Source: CAYNVS01 sp964400725
GTDB taxonomy: Bacteria; Myxococcota_A; SURF-8; CAYNVS01
Direction: 5' to 3'
Length of the DNA stretch: 8,226 nt
Assembly: GCA_964400725.1 (NCBI GenBank)
Contig: CAYNVS010000079.1
Coordinates: forward strand, 1-8,226
Shown: piece after piece, positions 1-6,640 of the stretch
Layout: every line of letters begins with the position of its first letter
How positions within the stretch are numbered: position 1 is the first letter of the stretch
The notes under the pieces: generated by a model
Told to the model about the DNA's origin: nothing
Database searches by the model: none
Seen by the model: only the letters and a program-made list of their open reading frames with translations
Position numbers and translations under genes: made by a program

Positions 1-63
1 GTTCCAATCAAACTTCACCCCGACGTCGCCTGCGAAGTGAAAGTCTGGGTGGTGGCGAAGTAA
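1..63 (+). CDS. rplI: 50S ribosomal protein L9, C-terminal end (partial)
   Basis: Only the last 20 codons and the TAA stop are present. They read VPIKLHPDVACEVKVWVVAK. This matches the C-terminus of bacterial ribosomal protein L9, where a '(V/I)PVKLHPEV' stretch is followed by an alternating strand ending in 'KV.V'. L9 binds 23S rRNA near the base of the L1 stalk through its N-terminal domain, which lies outside the window. In many bacteria rplI closes an rpsF-ssb-rpsR-rplI operon. The strong terminator just after the stop fits that position, but the upstream genes cannot be seen. The call rests on a short segment, though a characteristic one. Confidence 0.85.
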   Translation, partial: VPIKLHPDVACEVKVWVVAK

Positions 64-94
64 TCGCGCAATCCGCGGATTATTTGCAAAACGG

Positions 95-131
95 CGCGCG
101 CTTTTCTAAAATGAAAGGCGCGCGTTTTTTT
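95..131 (+). terminator. Rho-independent terminator after rplI
   Basis: A 12-bp stem pairs 95-106 (CGCGCGCTTTTC) with 113-124 (GAAAGGCGCGCG). It has one G-U pair and a 6-base loop (TAAAAT), and seven T follow at 125-131. It lies 31 bases after the rplI stop and should end that transcript before the AddB-like gene. A third GCGCGCG arm at 132-138, just after the T run, could compete for pairing with the right arm. Confidence 0.9.
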
Positions 132-192
132 GCGCGCGTTTGAGCGCGGCGCGGGCGTTGACGATTTAAGGCGCGGCGGTTACGGCGATTGA

Positions 193-3183
193 ATGATTAG
201 AAAAATTCCAAAGCCTATAAGCGGGGAATTATTTTCCGAACTGCCGGAAGGAACGCTTGCGGTTTTCTGCGACGAGGACGCTTTTTTTGCGCAGTCGCGG
301 GCCGAATTGTTCGAGTCGGGTTGTCGTTTCGACGTCTCGTTTATGAACAAAAGCTCGTTTTACGCCTCTATTCTATCGGATGTTCCACCGGTAGGAACGC
401 TTTACCAATACGGCTCGCTAAAAAGGGCTTCAGAGCTTTTCTCTAATCCGCGGCTTGCGCAATGGCTGCCGGGAGAGCCTCTGCTGCAAAGGCTCGCCAT
501 TGCGGAATCCGCGCTTCCGGTCGCGGCTAAGCTGTTTGCGGCGGGAATTGCTTTGGACGTCGAGCCGCAGAAAACTCTGCTTTTAGCCGCCCGAATTTTG
601 CTTGACGGCGCGAAAGAGCGCGGAGAATATTTTCCGTTTGAAGCCGTTTCGATGGCGGCGCGCGCTTTGAAGAGAGACCCGAAGCTGAGAATACGTTTTT
701 TGGACGAGCGTCCCGCGGTTCTTTTTTTCGATTTTCCGCATTTTGAGCCCGACGAACTTGAGCTTTTAAGTCTGCTGGCTCTGAGATCGGATAAAACGCG
801 GTTCGTCGTTCACGTTCCGCAAATAGCCGAAGGGAGAATGTTTCCTCACCGCCGAGCTCTGCTGGAAACTCTTACGCAAAACGCCGAGCCGCTTGAAACG
901 GACGAAAAAGAGCCGTGCGAGGCGGCTCTCGCAATGGGCTTATGGCCTAAGCCCGGCGCAAAATCAGGCGCGCTTGCGGCGACTAAGGCCGCCGTTTCGA
1001 CGCTGGAAGCGGAAGGCGAAGAGGTCGAGGCCGCCAAGATTGCGGAATCGGCCGCGTCATGCGCCGAAGCGGGCGGAGTTCCTTTGATATTAAGCGCGGA
1101 CGAGGCAGGTCTTGACCGGCTGGCGTCGGCGGTTTGGTCGGCAGGCTGTCCCGCGAGCGGGCGCGCAGGCCGCAAAATATCGCAAAGTCTCGCCTACGGC
1201 TTATTCTTGCTGCCGTTTGAGAGCCTGTCCGCGCTTTATCCGGACGATTCGCTGAAGATCGAAATAGCTTTGACTCTTGCGGGTAAACTAAACGACGTCC
1301 GCCTCAGAACGGCGGCGCGCGAATTTGCGGAGCGAGAGCAAAACGCTGGAGCGGAAGGCGTTTGCGCCGACGGATGCGAGGCTGCGAAGCTCTTGAACGA
1401 AGCCGGCAAGCTGTTAAACGCTCTGAAAACGTCGTCCGGCGAGGCTTTGCTCGGCGCGGCTTCGGGATGGCTCAATAAAATAATAGCCGAAATAGACGAC
1501 TTTATAGACGACGCCGGAAGTCCCGACGGGCTTTTCGAGATTGCGGCCGCCGCGGCTCTGAAGAGGGGGTTCGACTCCTGCCCGGCGGGCGAAGAGCTTG
1601 ATTTTAAAGAGCTATGCGCGTTCGTCCGCGCCTTAGGGCGCGCGAGCGTTTCAAAATTTTTTGAGCGCGGAGAAGCCTCCGCTCTAATTGCGGGCGCGCA
1701 GAGTCCGCCCATGACCGATGAAGGCGTCGTAATCTTCGCGGGGTGTTCCGGCGAAAAGTTTCCTCCTCCGCCTCCGTCGTTTCCTTTGGGCGAGTCGTTC
1801 GCCGATTCTATAGACGCGCCTGGCGGAGCGAAAATAGCTTTGCGTCAACGCGGAGGCGCGCACTGTTTATCGTTGACTCAGGAAAGAATAGCCCAGCATT
1901 TATGCCGCGCAAAAGAGCTCGCAATCAGTTCCGACGCCGTTTCAAAAGGAAACGACGAGCGCCCTCGCAGTCTAGTTTTGACGGAGCTAGGTATGATTCT
2001 CAACGCGCTGGGCGGTTCCGCAGCGCGGGAAGAGACGGCGCAACCGGCCGCTTTTGCGGACATGTCTGACGCTGAATCCTCCGAAGGAGAGATTGCAGCC
2101 GCGGGAAAGGCCGCGGCGCAGAAGGCTCTTTTGAGGCGGGCCGGCGGAGACATACTGCCCGATCTAAATTATTTGTCCGGCGTAGAGCGGGACTTTTACG
2201 GACTCGCTAGGAAGGAAGCGCAAAAGAGCGCGGAAGAGTCGCTTCAACGCGAGCTCGCCTTTGTCTCCGCGACCTTTATCGAGGATTTTATAAAATGTCC
2301 GCGTTTTGCGCTGGTAAAGCGAGTTTTAAGGCTTAAGCCCGAAGAGGAGGAAACCGCCGGGATGGACGCCGCGGGCGAAGGCTCTCTTTCTCACGAAATT
2401 TTGCGCGATTTTTACGCCGCCTGCCTTCGTGATTCGGGCGGCGAAACGGCGGGACTGCCGGACTTTGGCGATATTAAAAGCGCGCTCGACAGGCTTTACG
2501 AGACTGCCGAAGAGGCCGTCCGCAGGGCGGGGGGAAGCGCGCCGGGCATGAAAGTAAGGCTTTACAGGAGGCTCTCCCGGTTGATTAAGCGCGATTACGA
2601 GCTTCAACGATTCGAGGGATGGCGCGTCGCTCTGCTTGAAGAGCGCTTTTTCGCCGGGCTGCGCGACGGAAGCGAACAATTTTACTTGGAAGGCAAAATC
2701 GACCGCGTCGACGTAAACCCGCTTACGGGCGCGGTTAAAATTATCGACTACAAAACCGGCTCGGTTCCGGGTTCCGGCAGGAAAGAAGGGATGTTCCGTC
2801 CGCCGAAAATTGCGGGAGAGTTCTGGGGAATCCAAATGCCGCTTTACCTTTATTTAGTCCGGCGCGGACGGCGTACGGGCGACGTCGGCGAAAAGAGTTT
2901 TACGGAAAAACATGCGACTAATTCTATTACGGCGGAGCTTTTTTACTTAAAGGAAGCGGCTGCGATAAGCGCTAACGCGGACGCCAAGAAGCCCTCCGAA
3001 CTGGACGCTTATTACTCCGCGCGGGACGAAGAGACGCCGGCGTGGGAAAACGCCCTTATGGAAGCGGTTTTGAAGGTAAGAAGACGCGTTAAGGAAGGTT
3101 ATTTCCCGCCGCTGTCAGACGCGGCGCTGCCGCCGTGCTCGTACTGCGCCGTTCGTCCGATATGCGCCGCTAAAAGAAAATGA
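193..3183 (+). CDS. AddB-like PD-(D/E)XK nuclease with Fe-S cysteines
   Basis: This 996-residue protein belongs to the AddB/RecB-nuclease group, which processes broken DNA ends for recombination. The C-terminal nuclease is clear: H734 in SHEIL, D837 in GKIDRVD, D852 and K854 in IIDYKTG, and Q881-x3-Y885. C702 (KCPRF), C982, C985 and C991 (C-x2-C-x5-C at the very end) match the spacing of the AddB 4Fe-4S cluster. The first ~700 residues look like a worn helicase fold: a 'FFDFPHFEPDELELL' segment near 178-192, and 'GEKFPP' near 520-525 where AddB proteins have 'NEG.FP'. I see no GxGKT/S Walker A motif, so this half probably does not hydrolyse ATP. The length is close to that of AddB proteins. 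ATG 193 has no clear Shine-Dalgarno sequence. No AddA-like partner is present: upstream is rplI, and downstream a convergent gene begins 12 bases after the stop. A stand-alone RecB-like nuclease is the alternative reading. Confidence 0.85.
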   Translation: MIRKIPKPISGELFSELPEGTLAVFCDEDAFFAQSRAELFESGCRFDVSFMNKSSFYASILSDVPPVGTLYQYGSLKRASELFSNPRLAQWLPGEPLLQRLAIAESALPVAAKLFAAGIALDVEPQKTLLLAARILLDGAKERGEYFPFEAVSMAARALKRDPKLRIRFLDERPAVLFFDFPHFEPDELELLSLLALRSDKTRFVVHVPQIAEGRMFPHRRALLETLTQNAEPLETDEKEPCEAALAMGLWPKPGAKSGALAATKAAVSTLEAEGEEVEAAKIAESAASCAEAGGVPLILSADEAGLDRLASAVWSAGCPASGRAGRKISQSLAYGLFLLPFESLSALYPDDSLKIEIALTLAGKLNDVRLRTAAREFAEREQNAGAEGVCADGCEAAKLLNEAGKLLNALKTSSGEALLGAASGWLNKIIAEIDDFIDDAGSPDGLFEIAAAAALKRGFDSCPAGEELDFKELCAFVRALGRASVSKFFERGEASALIAGAQSPPMTDEGVVIFAGCSGEKFPPPPPSFPLGESFADSIDAPGGAKIALRQRGGAHCLSLTQERIAQHLCRAKELAISSDAVSKGNDERPRSLVLTELGMILNALGGSAAREETAQPAAFADMSDAESSEGEIAAAGKAAAQKALLRRAGGDILPDLNYLSGVERDFYGLARKEAQKSAEESLQRELAFVSATFIEDFIKCPRFALVKRVLRLKPEEEETAGMDAAGEGSLSHEILRDFYAACLRDSGGETAGLPDFGDIKSALDRLYETAEEAVRRAGGSAPGMKVRLYRRLSRLIKRDYELQRFEGWRVALLEERFFAGLRDGSEQFYLEGKIDRVDVNPLTGAVKIIDYKTGSVPGSGRKEGMFRPPKIAGEFWGIQMPLYLYLVRRGRRTGDVGEKSFTEKHATNSITAELFYLKEAAAISANADAKKPSELDAYYSARDEETPAWENALMEAVLKVRRRVKEGYFPPLSDAALPPCSYCAVRPICAAKRK

Positions 3184-3195
3184 AAAAAACGCGCG

Positions 3196-4134
3196 CTATT
3201 TTATAAAAAGCAGCGAAACTCCGATTACCGCAAACGCCGCTCCGATTATTGATTTGTAGGAAAGTTTTTCCTTAAAGACGACTACGGAGAAAGGAAGTAT
3301 GGTAATAGGCGTGGTTGATAAAATCGTCATCGCAACGCCGGCGTGCGTGTATTTTACGGCGAACAGCGACATCGTGATGCCCAGAAAAGGCCCGAAGAAA
3401 GCTCCGCCCAATCCCAACGCGACGCCGCGCTTGTCGGCCAGCAGCTCTTTTACGCTTTTGCGCATTACGGCGAACGCCGCGGCGAATACGACCGCCGCCG
3501 TCAGCATTCGGATGAACGTTCCTTCGACCGGGCTGACCGCGGCTTTGCCGCCGACGCCCATTTTGGAAAATACCAACCCGACGCCCTGACAGAATGCCGC
3601 GGCCAGCGCCAGCGCCGCGCCTTTGGAAGAAATGTTCAGCGTTCTTTTCAGGCCGAAGCCGGTTTTGCGTCCGTCGTCGTTTGAAGCCGGCGCGGAGCCG
3701 CTCTTTTCGGTAACCGCGAGCCCTACTCCGAATAAAGTTACCGCCATGCCCAGCAGCGCGTAAGCGGACATCGCGTTTTTAAGCAATACCCACTCGCAGA
3801 AGGCGGCGACCGGCGGAGAAATTGAGTAAAGAAGCATCGTATAGCGAGGGCCGAGGCTTTTTAAGGCGGCGAAATAAAACATGTCGCCCACGACGATGCC
3901 GACGATCGAACTTGCGGCGAGCCACGCCCAGCATTCCGCGGTTGCGCCCTTTGGGTAGAAAGAGCCCGTCATAATAAACATGACGGCGGCAATCATTACG
4001 AGCGCCGCGGTTACCCTTACAACGTTGAGCTGAAATACGCCTATGCGCCTGACTGAAAAAGTGAAGAACGTCGAGCCCGCGCTCCAAAAGCAGCTGCCCA
4101 GCAGCGCCGCCGTTTCTCCGATGTATCCGAACAT
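3196..4134 (-). CDS. EamA/DMT-superfamily membrane transporter
   Basis: This 312-residue inner-membrane protein has about ten hydrophobic segments, roughly at residues 5-27, 35-56, 70-90, 98-116, 122-141, 171-192, 205-224, 237-258, 266-286 and 292-311. It shows the internal duplication of EamA proteins. Each half ends in a similar segment: a proline-containing helix (SPPVAAF near 106-112; STTPITILPF near 273-282), a short 'LLKNAMS' or 'VFKEKLS' turn, and a last helix with 'G....(L/I)(F/I)GV(G/S)L'. A hydrophilic loop at about 144-170 joins the halves. DMT carriers export amino acids, metabolites or drugs; the substrate cannot be read from sequence. It follows the MBL-fold gene by 42 bases on the same strand and is probably co-transcribed with it. 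ATG 4134 has no visible Shine-Dalgarno sequence, but it starts just before the first membrane helix, as expected. No clear hairpin terminator follows; seven T on the - strand (3183-3189) come shortly after the TAG. Confidence 0.9.
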   Translation of the reverse strand: MFGYIGETAALLGSCFWSAGSTFFTFSVRRIGVFQLNVVRVTAALVMIAAVMFIMTGSFYPKGATAECWAWLAASSIVGIVVGDMFYFAALKSLGPRYTMLLYSISPPVAAFCEWVLLKNAMSAYALLGMAVTLFGVGLAVTEKSGSAPASNDDGRKTGFGLKRTLNISSKGAALALAAAFCQGVGLVFSKMGVGGKAAVSPVEGTFIRMLTAAVVFAAAFAVMRKSVKELLADKRGVALGLGGAFFGPFLGITMSLFAVKYTHAGVAMTILSTTPITILPFSVVVFKEKLSYKSIIGAAFAVIGVSLLFIK

Positions 4135-4176
4135 GTAGATTTGCGCGCTTTGTTTTGAAAATTTTTTACGCCGCGG

Positions 4177-4809
4177 TTAAAGCCACGGATTTGTTTTTTT
4201 CTCGCGCCCAACGGTCGAAATCGGTCCGTGGCCGGGAAGCAGAACCGTTTCGTCGTCGAACGACAAAATTACGTTTTTAATCGAATTCATCAATACGTCC
4301 ATGTCGCCGCCCCAAAGATCTGTGCGGCCTATGCCGGACGCGAAAATGACGTCGCCGCAGGCGATATGCGCCGCGCCTTCGCATTGGAAGACGAAGCTGA
4401 GCGAGCCGGGGGAATGCCCCGGAGTGGAAAGAGCTTTGATTTCTTCTCCGCCTATTTTAATTGTCTCGCCCCCGGCTATAAGTTTATCGACCGCGGGAGG
4501 AGCGTACACGCGCATTCCGAAGACTCTGCCTTGGAGAGGCGCGTTCTCGTAAAGCTCTTTGTCTTCCGCGCTCAGGCAGACAGGCGCGCCGGGGTAAATT
4601 TTTTTAACCGCGGCCAGCGCGTTGAAGTGGTCGAAGTGAGCGTGCGTGCAAAGCAGAGCGGCTGGTTTCAGCCCGTTTTTTTCAATTCGCGCGGCGATTT
4701 TCCTCGCCTCGTCGCCGGGGTCGATTACAGCGCATTCGAGCGTCGTTTCGTCCCAGACCAAAACGCAGTTGGCCTCGATAGGTCCGACCGGAAAAATTTC
4801 GTATTTCAT
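4177..4809 (-). CDS. MBL-fold metallo-hydrolase, glyoxalase-II-like
   Basis: This 210-residue cytoplasmic hydrolase has the metallo-beta-lactamase fold and resembles the short glyoxalase-II-like proteins (YcbL type). The metal-binding motifs are complete and in order: T-H56-A-H58-F-D60-H61, then H132 in TPGHSPGS, D153 in CGDVIF, and H194 in LPGHGP. The N-terminus 'FPVGPIEANCVLVWD' and the C-terminal 'PGHGPISTVGREKKTNPWL' are typical of this group and support both ends of the call. Full glyoxalase II has an extra C-terminal helical domain for glutathione thioesters. It is missing here, so the substrate may be another thioester or a related compound. ATG 4809 gives the family's usual start although no Shine-Dalgarno sequence precedes it. 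It is the first gene of a likely pair with the EamA transporter. Because a terminator lies just upstream, it should have its own promoter. Confidence 0.93.
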   Translation of the reverse strand: MKYEIFPVGPIEANCVLVWDETTLECAVIDPGDEARKIAARIEKNGLKPAALLCTHAHFDHFNALAAVKKIYPGAPVCLSAEDKELYENAPLQGRVFGMRVYAPPAVDKLIAGGETIKIGGEEIKALSTPGHSPGSLSFVFQCEGAAHIACGDVIFASGIGRTDLWGGDMDVLMNSIKNVILSFDDETVLLPGHGPISTVGREKKTNPWL

Positions 4810-4834
4810 GGTTTAAATAAAATTCGCGCCTTAG

Positions 4835-4840
4835 TTTATA
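4835..4840 (-). promoter_or_regulatory. Possible -10 box for the MBL-EamA pair
   Basis: On the - strand TATAAA at 4840-4835 is the only good -10-like hexamer between the upstream terminator and ATG 4809. It would start transcription about 18-20 bases before the start codon. No acceptable -35 hexamer is found at 15-18 bases, because that space is taken by the terminator stem. The hexamer overlaps the last T of the terminator tail. The case is weak and rests mainly on the need for a promoter here. Confidence 0.22.
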
Positions 4841-4869
4841 AAAAAACGAGCGGCCGTGAAGGCCGCCCG
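4840..4869 (-). terminator. Rho-independent terminator after the barrel-protein gene
   Basis: Read on the - strand, CGGGCGGCC (4869-4861) pairs with GGCCGCTCG (4855-4847) around a 5-base loop (TTCAC). This gives 9 bp with one G-U pair, and seven T follow at 4846-4840. It begins 3 bases after the TAG stop of the 540-residue gene and should separate it from the MBL-fold gene starting at 4809. Confidence 0.88.
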
Positions 4870-4872
4870 CGG

Positions 4873-6495
4873 CTAAAATTTGAGCTGAAGCATCAATTGA
4901 ATCGCAAGACCGCCGTGATCGGCGTTTTTAATGATTTCGTATTCGGATGTTTTTCCGTTGATGTCTTGATCGGTTTTGTAATTAATCTGCGACCAGCGGT
5001 AGTTGACCATTAAGCCCGCGTCGAACAGGTCGTAATTAAACGCGACCTTGGAGACCTTGAACATTGCGCCCGCGCCCAACCCGAACGTGAACGAGCGTTT
5101 GTTTTTCCATTCGTAATGAGCGATGTTTTCTCGCTGTATTCCTTTGAACAGATCTAACTCGGCTCCGTCGAGCGCGAGGCCGAGGCCGACGTCGGCAAAT
5201 GCGGTTATGTATTCGTTCTGGTAGGGTATAGCCTTAATATCGAACATGAAGAACATGGTATTTAATTTCACGTCCGCGTCGGCGAGGACGTTGCTAAGCG
5301 GCACCTGCGTCGAAAAATCATAGCCGGAATAAGCGAAGGACAAGCCTACGGCGAACATGTCTTCAACAACCGGAAGCGGCAGAATGTAGTGAAGATCGAT
5401 TCCCGCGACGTAAGATACGATTACGCCTTGATCGGTCAGCAGCGGCATATTTACGCCCGCGAACGGCGTAATAAGGAAGTTGAAGCTCTTTTTCTCGCCA
5501 GGCTGAGTTTCTTTTTCCTCTATCGTTTCGGGTTTCTCTTCGTCGATTTTGGGCTTCTTATCGTCGTCGATGGGAACCAGCGGTATGGCGTTCGCGACGT
5601 TTTCTTTTTTAACATCTTTGGTTTCTTTCGCCTTATCTACTGGTTTGTCAATCGGTTTTACTTCGTTCTTAGGCTCGACTTTCGGCTCGACCTTCTGTTC
5701 CGTCTTAGGCTCGGCCTTTTGTTCGATTTTAGACTCGACTTTTTTCTCGGCCTTAGGCTCCGTCTTGGTTTCGGGTTTTACGTCGAGAATAGGAACGATG
5801 GGGACGTCGCTTTCAAGCGACTTCGCGTCGGTCTTTTTCTTGTCTTCGGGTTTCTGAACGTTTTCAGTCGCTTTGGAGATTTCTTTTGGGGTTTCCTTCG
5901 GGGCGTCTTTAGCGGCCTCGACTTTTTTATCGGTCGGGTTGTCGCTTGGAATAAGCGGAATAAGCGGAACGAGCGGAACCAGAGGAACGGCGTCGGACTG
6001 CTGTTTGGGCGCCGGAGGCGCGATGAAATTAATTACGACGCCGATTCCGTCTTCTCCGCCGGACGCCACCGTAACGCCGTATTCTTTTTCGGAGGATGAG
6101 AGATCTATTTTAAGGCTCTTGCCTTTGGACGGCAGAACGTCCGCCGCGTCGGAATACTTAAGATTTTTTTCTTTCGCGCCCTTGAAAGTAAGCTCTTTTA
6201 TTTTTTTGGAGCCTTCGTAAACCGCCACGGACGCGTTGGCCGCTATTTTTTTTGCGTTGTCCTTCGGGCCGTAATTTTTATAAAAAATCAACTCAAGCTG
6301 GCCTGGGCCGGTTGCCTTGAATTTCAGCGGAGTCAACGGGTTGAACTGATAGGCGATTCCGAGTTCGGAACCTTCGAGAGAATGCTTGCCCGCGCTTTGA
6401 GTTACGCTGAAGTTGTCGCCCGCAAGCAAAAACGCAGGAATGAGCGAGAAGGCAAGCGCCAGCGCCGCAGTTTGAATGTGTGAGATTTTTTTCAT
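4873..6495 (-). CDS. Secreted outer-membrane beta-barrel protein with long K/E/P linker
   Basis: This 540-residue protein belongs to no family I recognise by name, but its layout is clear. Residues 1-25 are a Sec signal peptide (MKK start, hydrophobic core, probable cleavage near A25/G26; no lipobox Cys). Residues 27-160 form a compact, probably beta-rich domain. Residues 166-336 are a low-complexity linker rich in Lys, Glu and Pro, holding three short hydrophobic boxes: PLVPLVPLIPLIP at 171-183, VPIVPIL at 231-237 and IPLVPI at 304-309. Residues 338-540 alternate polar and hydrophobic residues with Gly and aromatics, and end in 'IQLMLQLKF', the terminal-Phe signal of BAM-inserted barrels. 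The barrel is about 200 residues, suggesting roughly 8-10 strands. The linker could cross the periplasm or peptidoglycan and tether the N-terminal domain; that is inference. Start 6495 is backed by the signal peptide and a GGAG seven bases upstream. The gene has its own promoter and terminator, so it is likely monocistronic. Confidence 0.85.
   Translation of the reverse strand: MKKISHIQTAALALAFSLIPAFLLAGDNFSVTQSAGKHSLEGSELGIAYQFNPLTPLKFKATGPGQLELIFYKNYGPKDNAKKIAANASVAVYEGSKKIKELTFKGAKEKNLKYSDAADVLPSKGKSLKIDLSSSEKEYGVTVASGGEDGIGVVINFIAPPAPKQQSDAVPLVPLVPLIPLIPSDNPTDKKVEAAKDAPKETPKEISKATENVQKPEDKKKTDAKSLESDVPIVPILDVKPETKTEPKAEKKVESKIEQKAEPKTEQKVEPKVEPKNEVKPIDKPVDKAKETKDVKKENVANAIPLVPIDDDKKPKIDEEKPETIEEKETQPGEKKSFNFLITPFAGVNMPLLTDQGVIVSYVAGIDLHYILPLPVVEDMFAVGLSFAYSGYDFSTQVPLSNVLADADVKLNTMFFMFDIKAIPYQNEYITAFADVGLGLALDGAELDLFKGIQRENIAHYEWKNKRSFTFGLGAGAMFKVSKVAFNYDLFDAGLMVNYRWSQINYKTDQDINGKTSEYEIIKNADHGGLAIQLMLQLKF
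5653..5781 (-). repeat. Degenerate K-x-E-P/Q-K coding repeat in the linker
   Basis: Residues 239-281 of the barrel protein repeat short units such as KTEPK, KVESK, KIEQK, KAEPK, KTEQK, KVEPK and KVEPK, mostly every five to six residues. At the DNA level, '(C/T)TCGAC' and 'TTAGGCTC' blocks recur across 5661-5760. This stretch should be highly charged and extended, not folded. Such units can expand or contract within a reading frame, so length differences between strains would be expected. Confidence 0.75.
5948..5988 (-). repeat. 9-bp tandem repeat coding for L-(I/V)-P triplets
   Basis: On the + strand the units GGAATAAGC, GGAATAAGC, GGAACGAGC, GGAACCAGA and a partial GGAAC follow one another without gaps (4.5 copies). 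On the coding strand each unit gives three residues, producing PLVPLVPLIPLIP at 171-183 of the barrel protein. Two units are identical and the others have diverged. A change in copy number would keep the reading frame. Confidence 0.85.
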
Positions 6496-6502
6496 AAAAA
6501 TT

Positions 6503-6506
6503 CTCC
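6503..6506 (-). promoter_or_regulatory. Ribosome binding site of the barrel-protein gene
   Basis: On the - strand GGAG (within GCGGAGAA) lies seven bases before ATG 6495. This is good Shine-Dalgarno spacing and supports that start. The two other - strand genes in the window lack such a site. Confidence 0.8.
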
Positions 6507-6547
6507 GCTAATACATACAAATAAGCGAAATAAAAATGAACGTACCT

Positions 6548-6575
6548 ATTATAACAATCTATAAATTACTCCAAA
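6548..6575 (-). promoter_or_regulatory. Extended -10 promoter for the barrel-protein gene
   Basis: On the - strand a perfect TATAAT (6553-6548) is preceded by TGT (6556-6554), giving the extended -10 form TGnTATAAT. A modest -35 candidate, TTTGGA (6575-6570), stands 16 bases upstream. Transcription would start near 6541 and leave a leader of about 45 bases before ATG 6495. An alternative -35, TTGACG (6591-6586), fits only a poorer -10. The match is to the sigma-70 consensus; the host's own consensus is unknown. Confidence 0.7.
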
Positions 6576-6640
6576 GAGTTTTCCGCGTCAAACTCCAAAT
6601 TCATTATTAATACAAATAAAAAAATAAAAGGTATGATTCT

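Noticed and set aside
158..186. TTGACG followed after 17 bases by TACGGC, as a promoter for the AddB-like gene.
   Set aside because: The -35 is good, but the -10 candidate matches TATAAT at only two positions and the region is GC-rich. It is not supportable as a promoter.
193..800. Possible Walker A/helicase motif I in the AddB-like protein.
   Set aside because: No GxxxxGK(S/T) appears near the N-terminus. The nearest Gly/Lys stretches do not fit the motif.
2326..2835. Open frame on the - strand inside the AddB-like gene.
   Set aside because: It lies opposite the conserved nuclease motifs. It is a shadow produced by codon bias, with no recognisable domain.
4228..5013. A 261-residue + strand frame spanning the MBL-fold gene and the end of the barrel gene.
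   Set aside because: It runs through the complete, motif-verified MBL hydrolase and a strong terminator on the other strand, and has no protein signature of its own.
5389..6099. A 236-residue open frame on the + strand opposite the barrel-protein gene.
   Set aside because: It is very rich in Phe, Arg, Gly and Leu, as expected from reading the Lys/Glu/Pro repeat codons backwards. The opposite strand has a signal peptide, barrel, promoter and terminator. I see no domain or ribosome site for the + frame.
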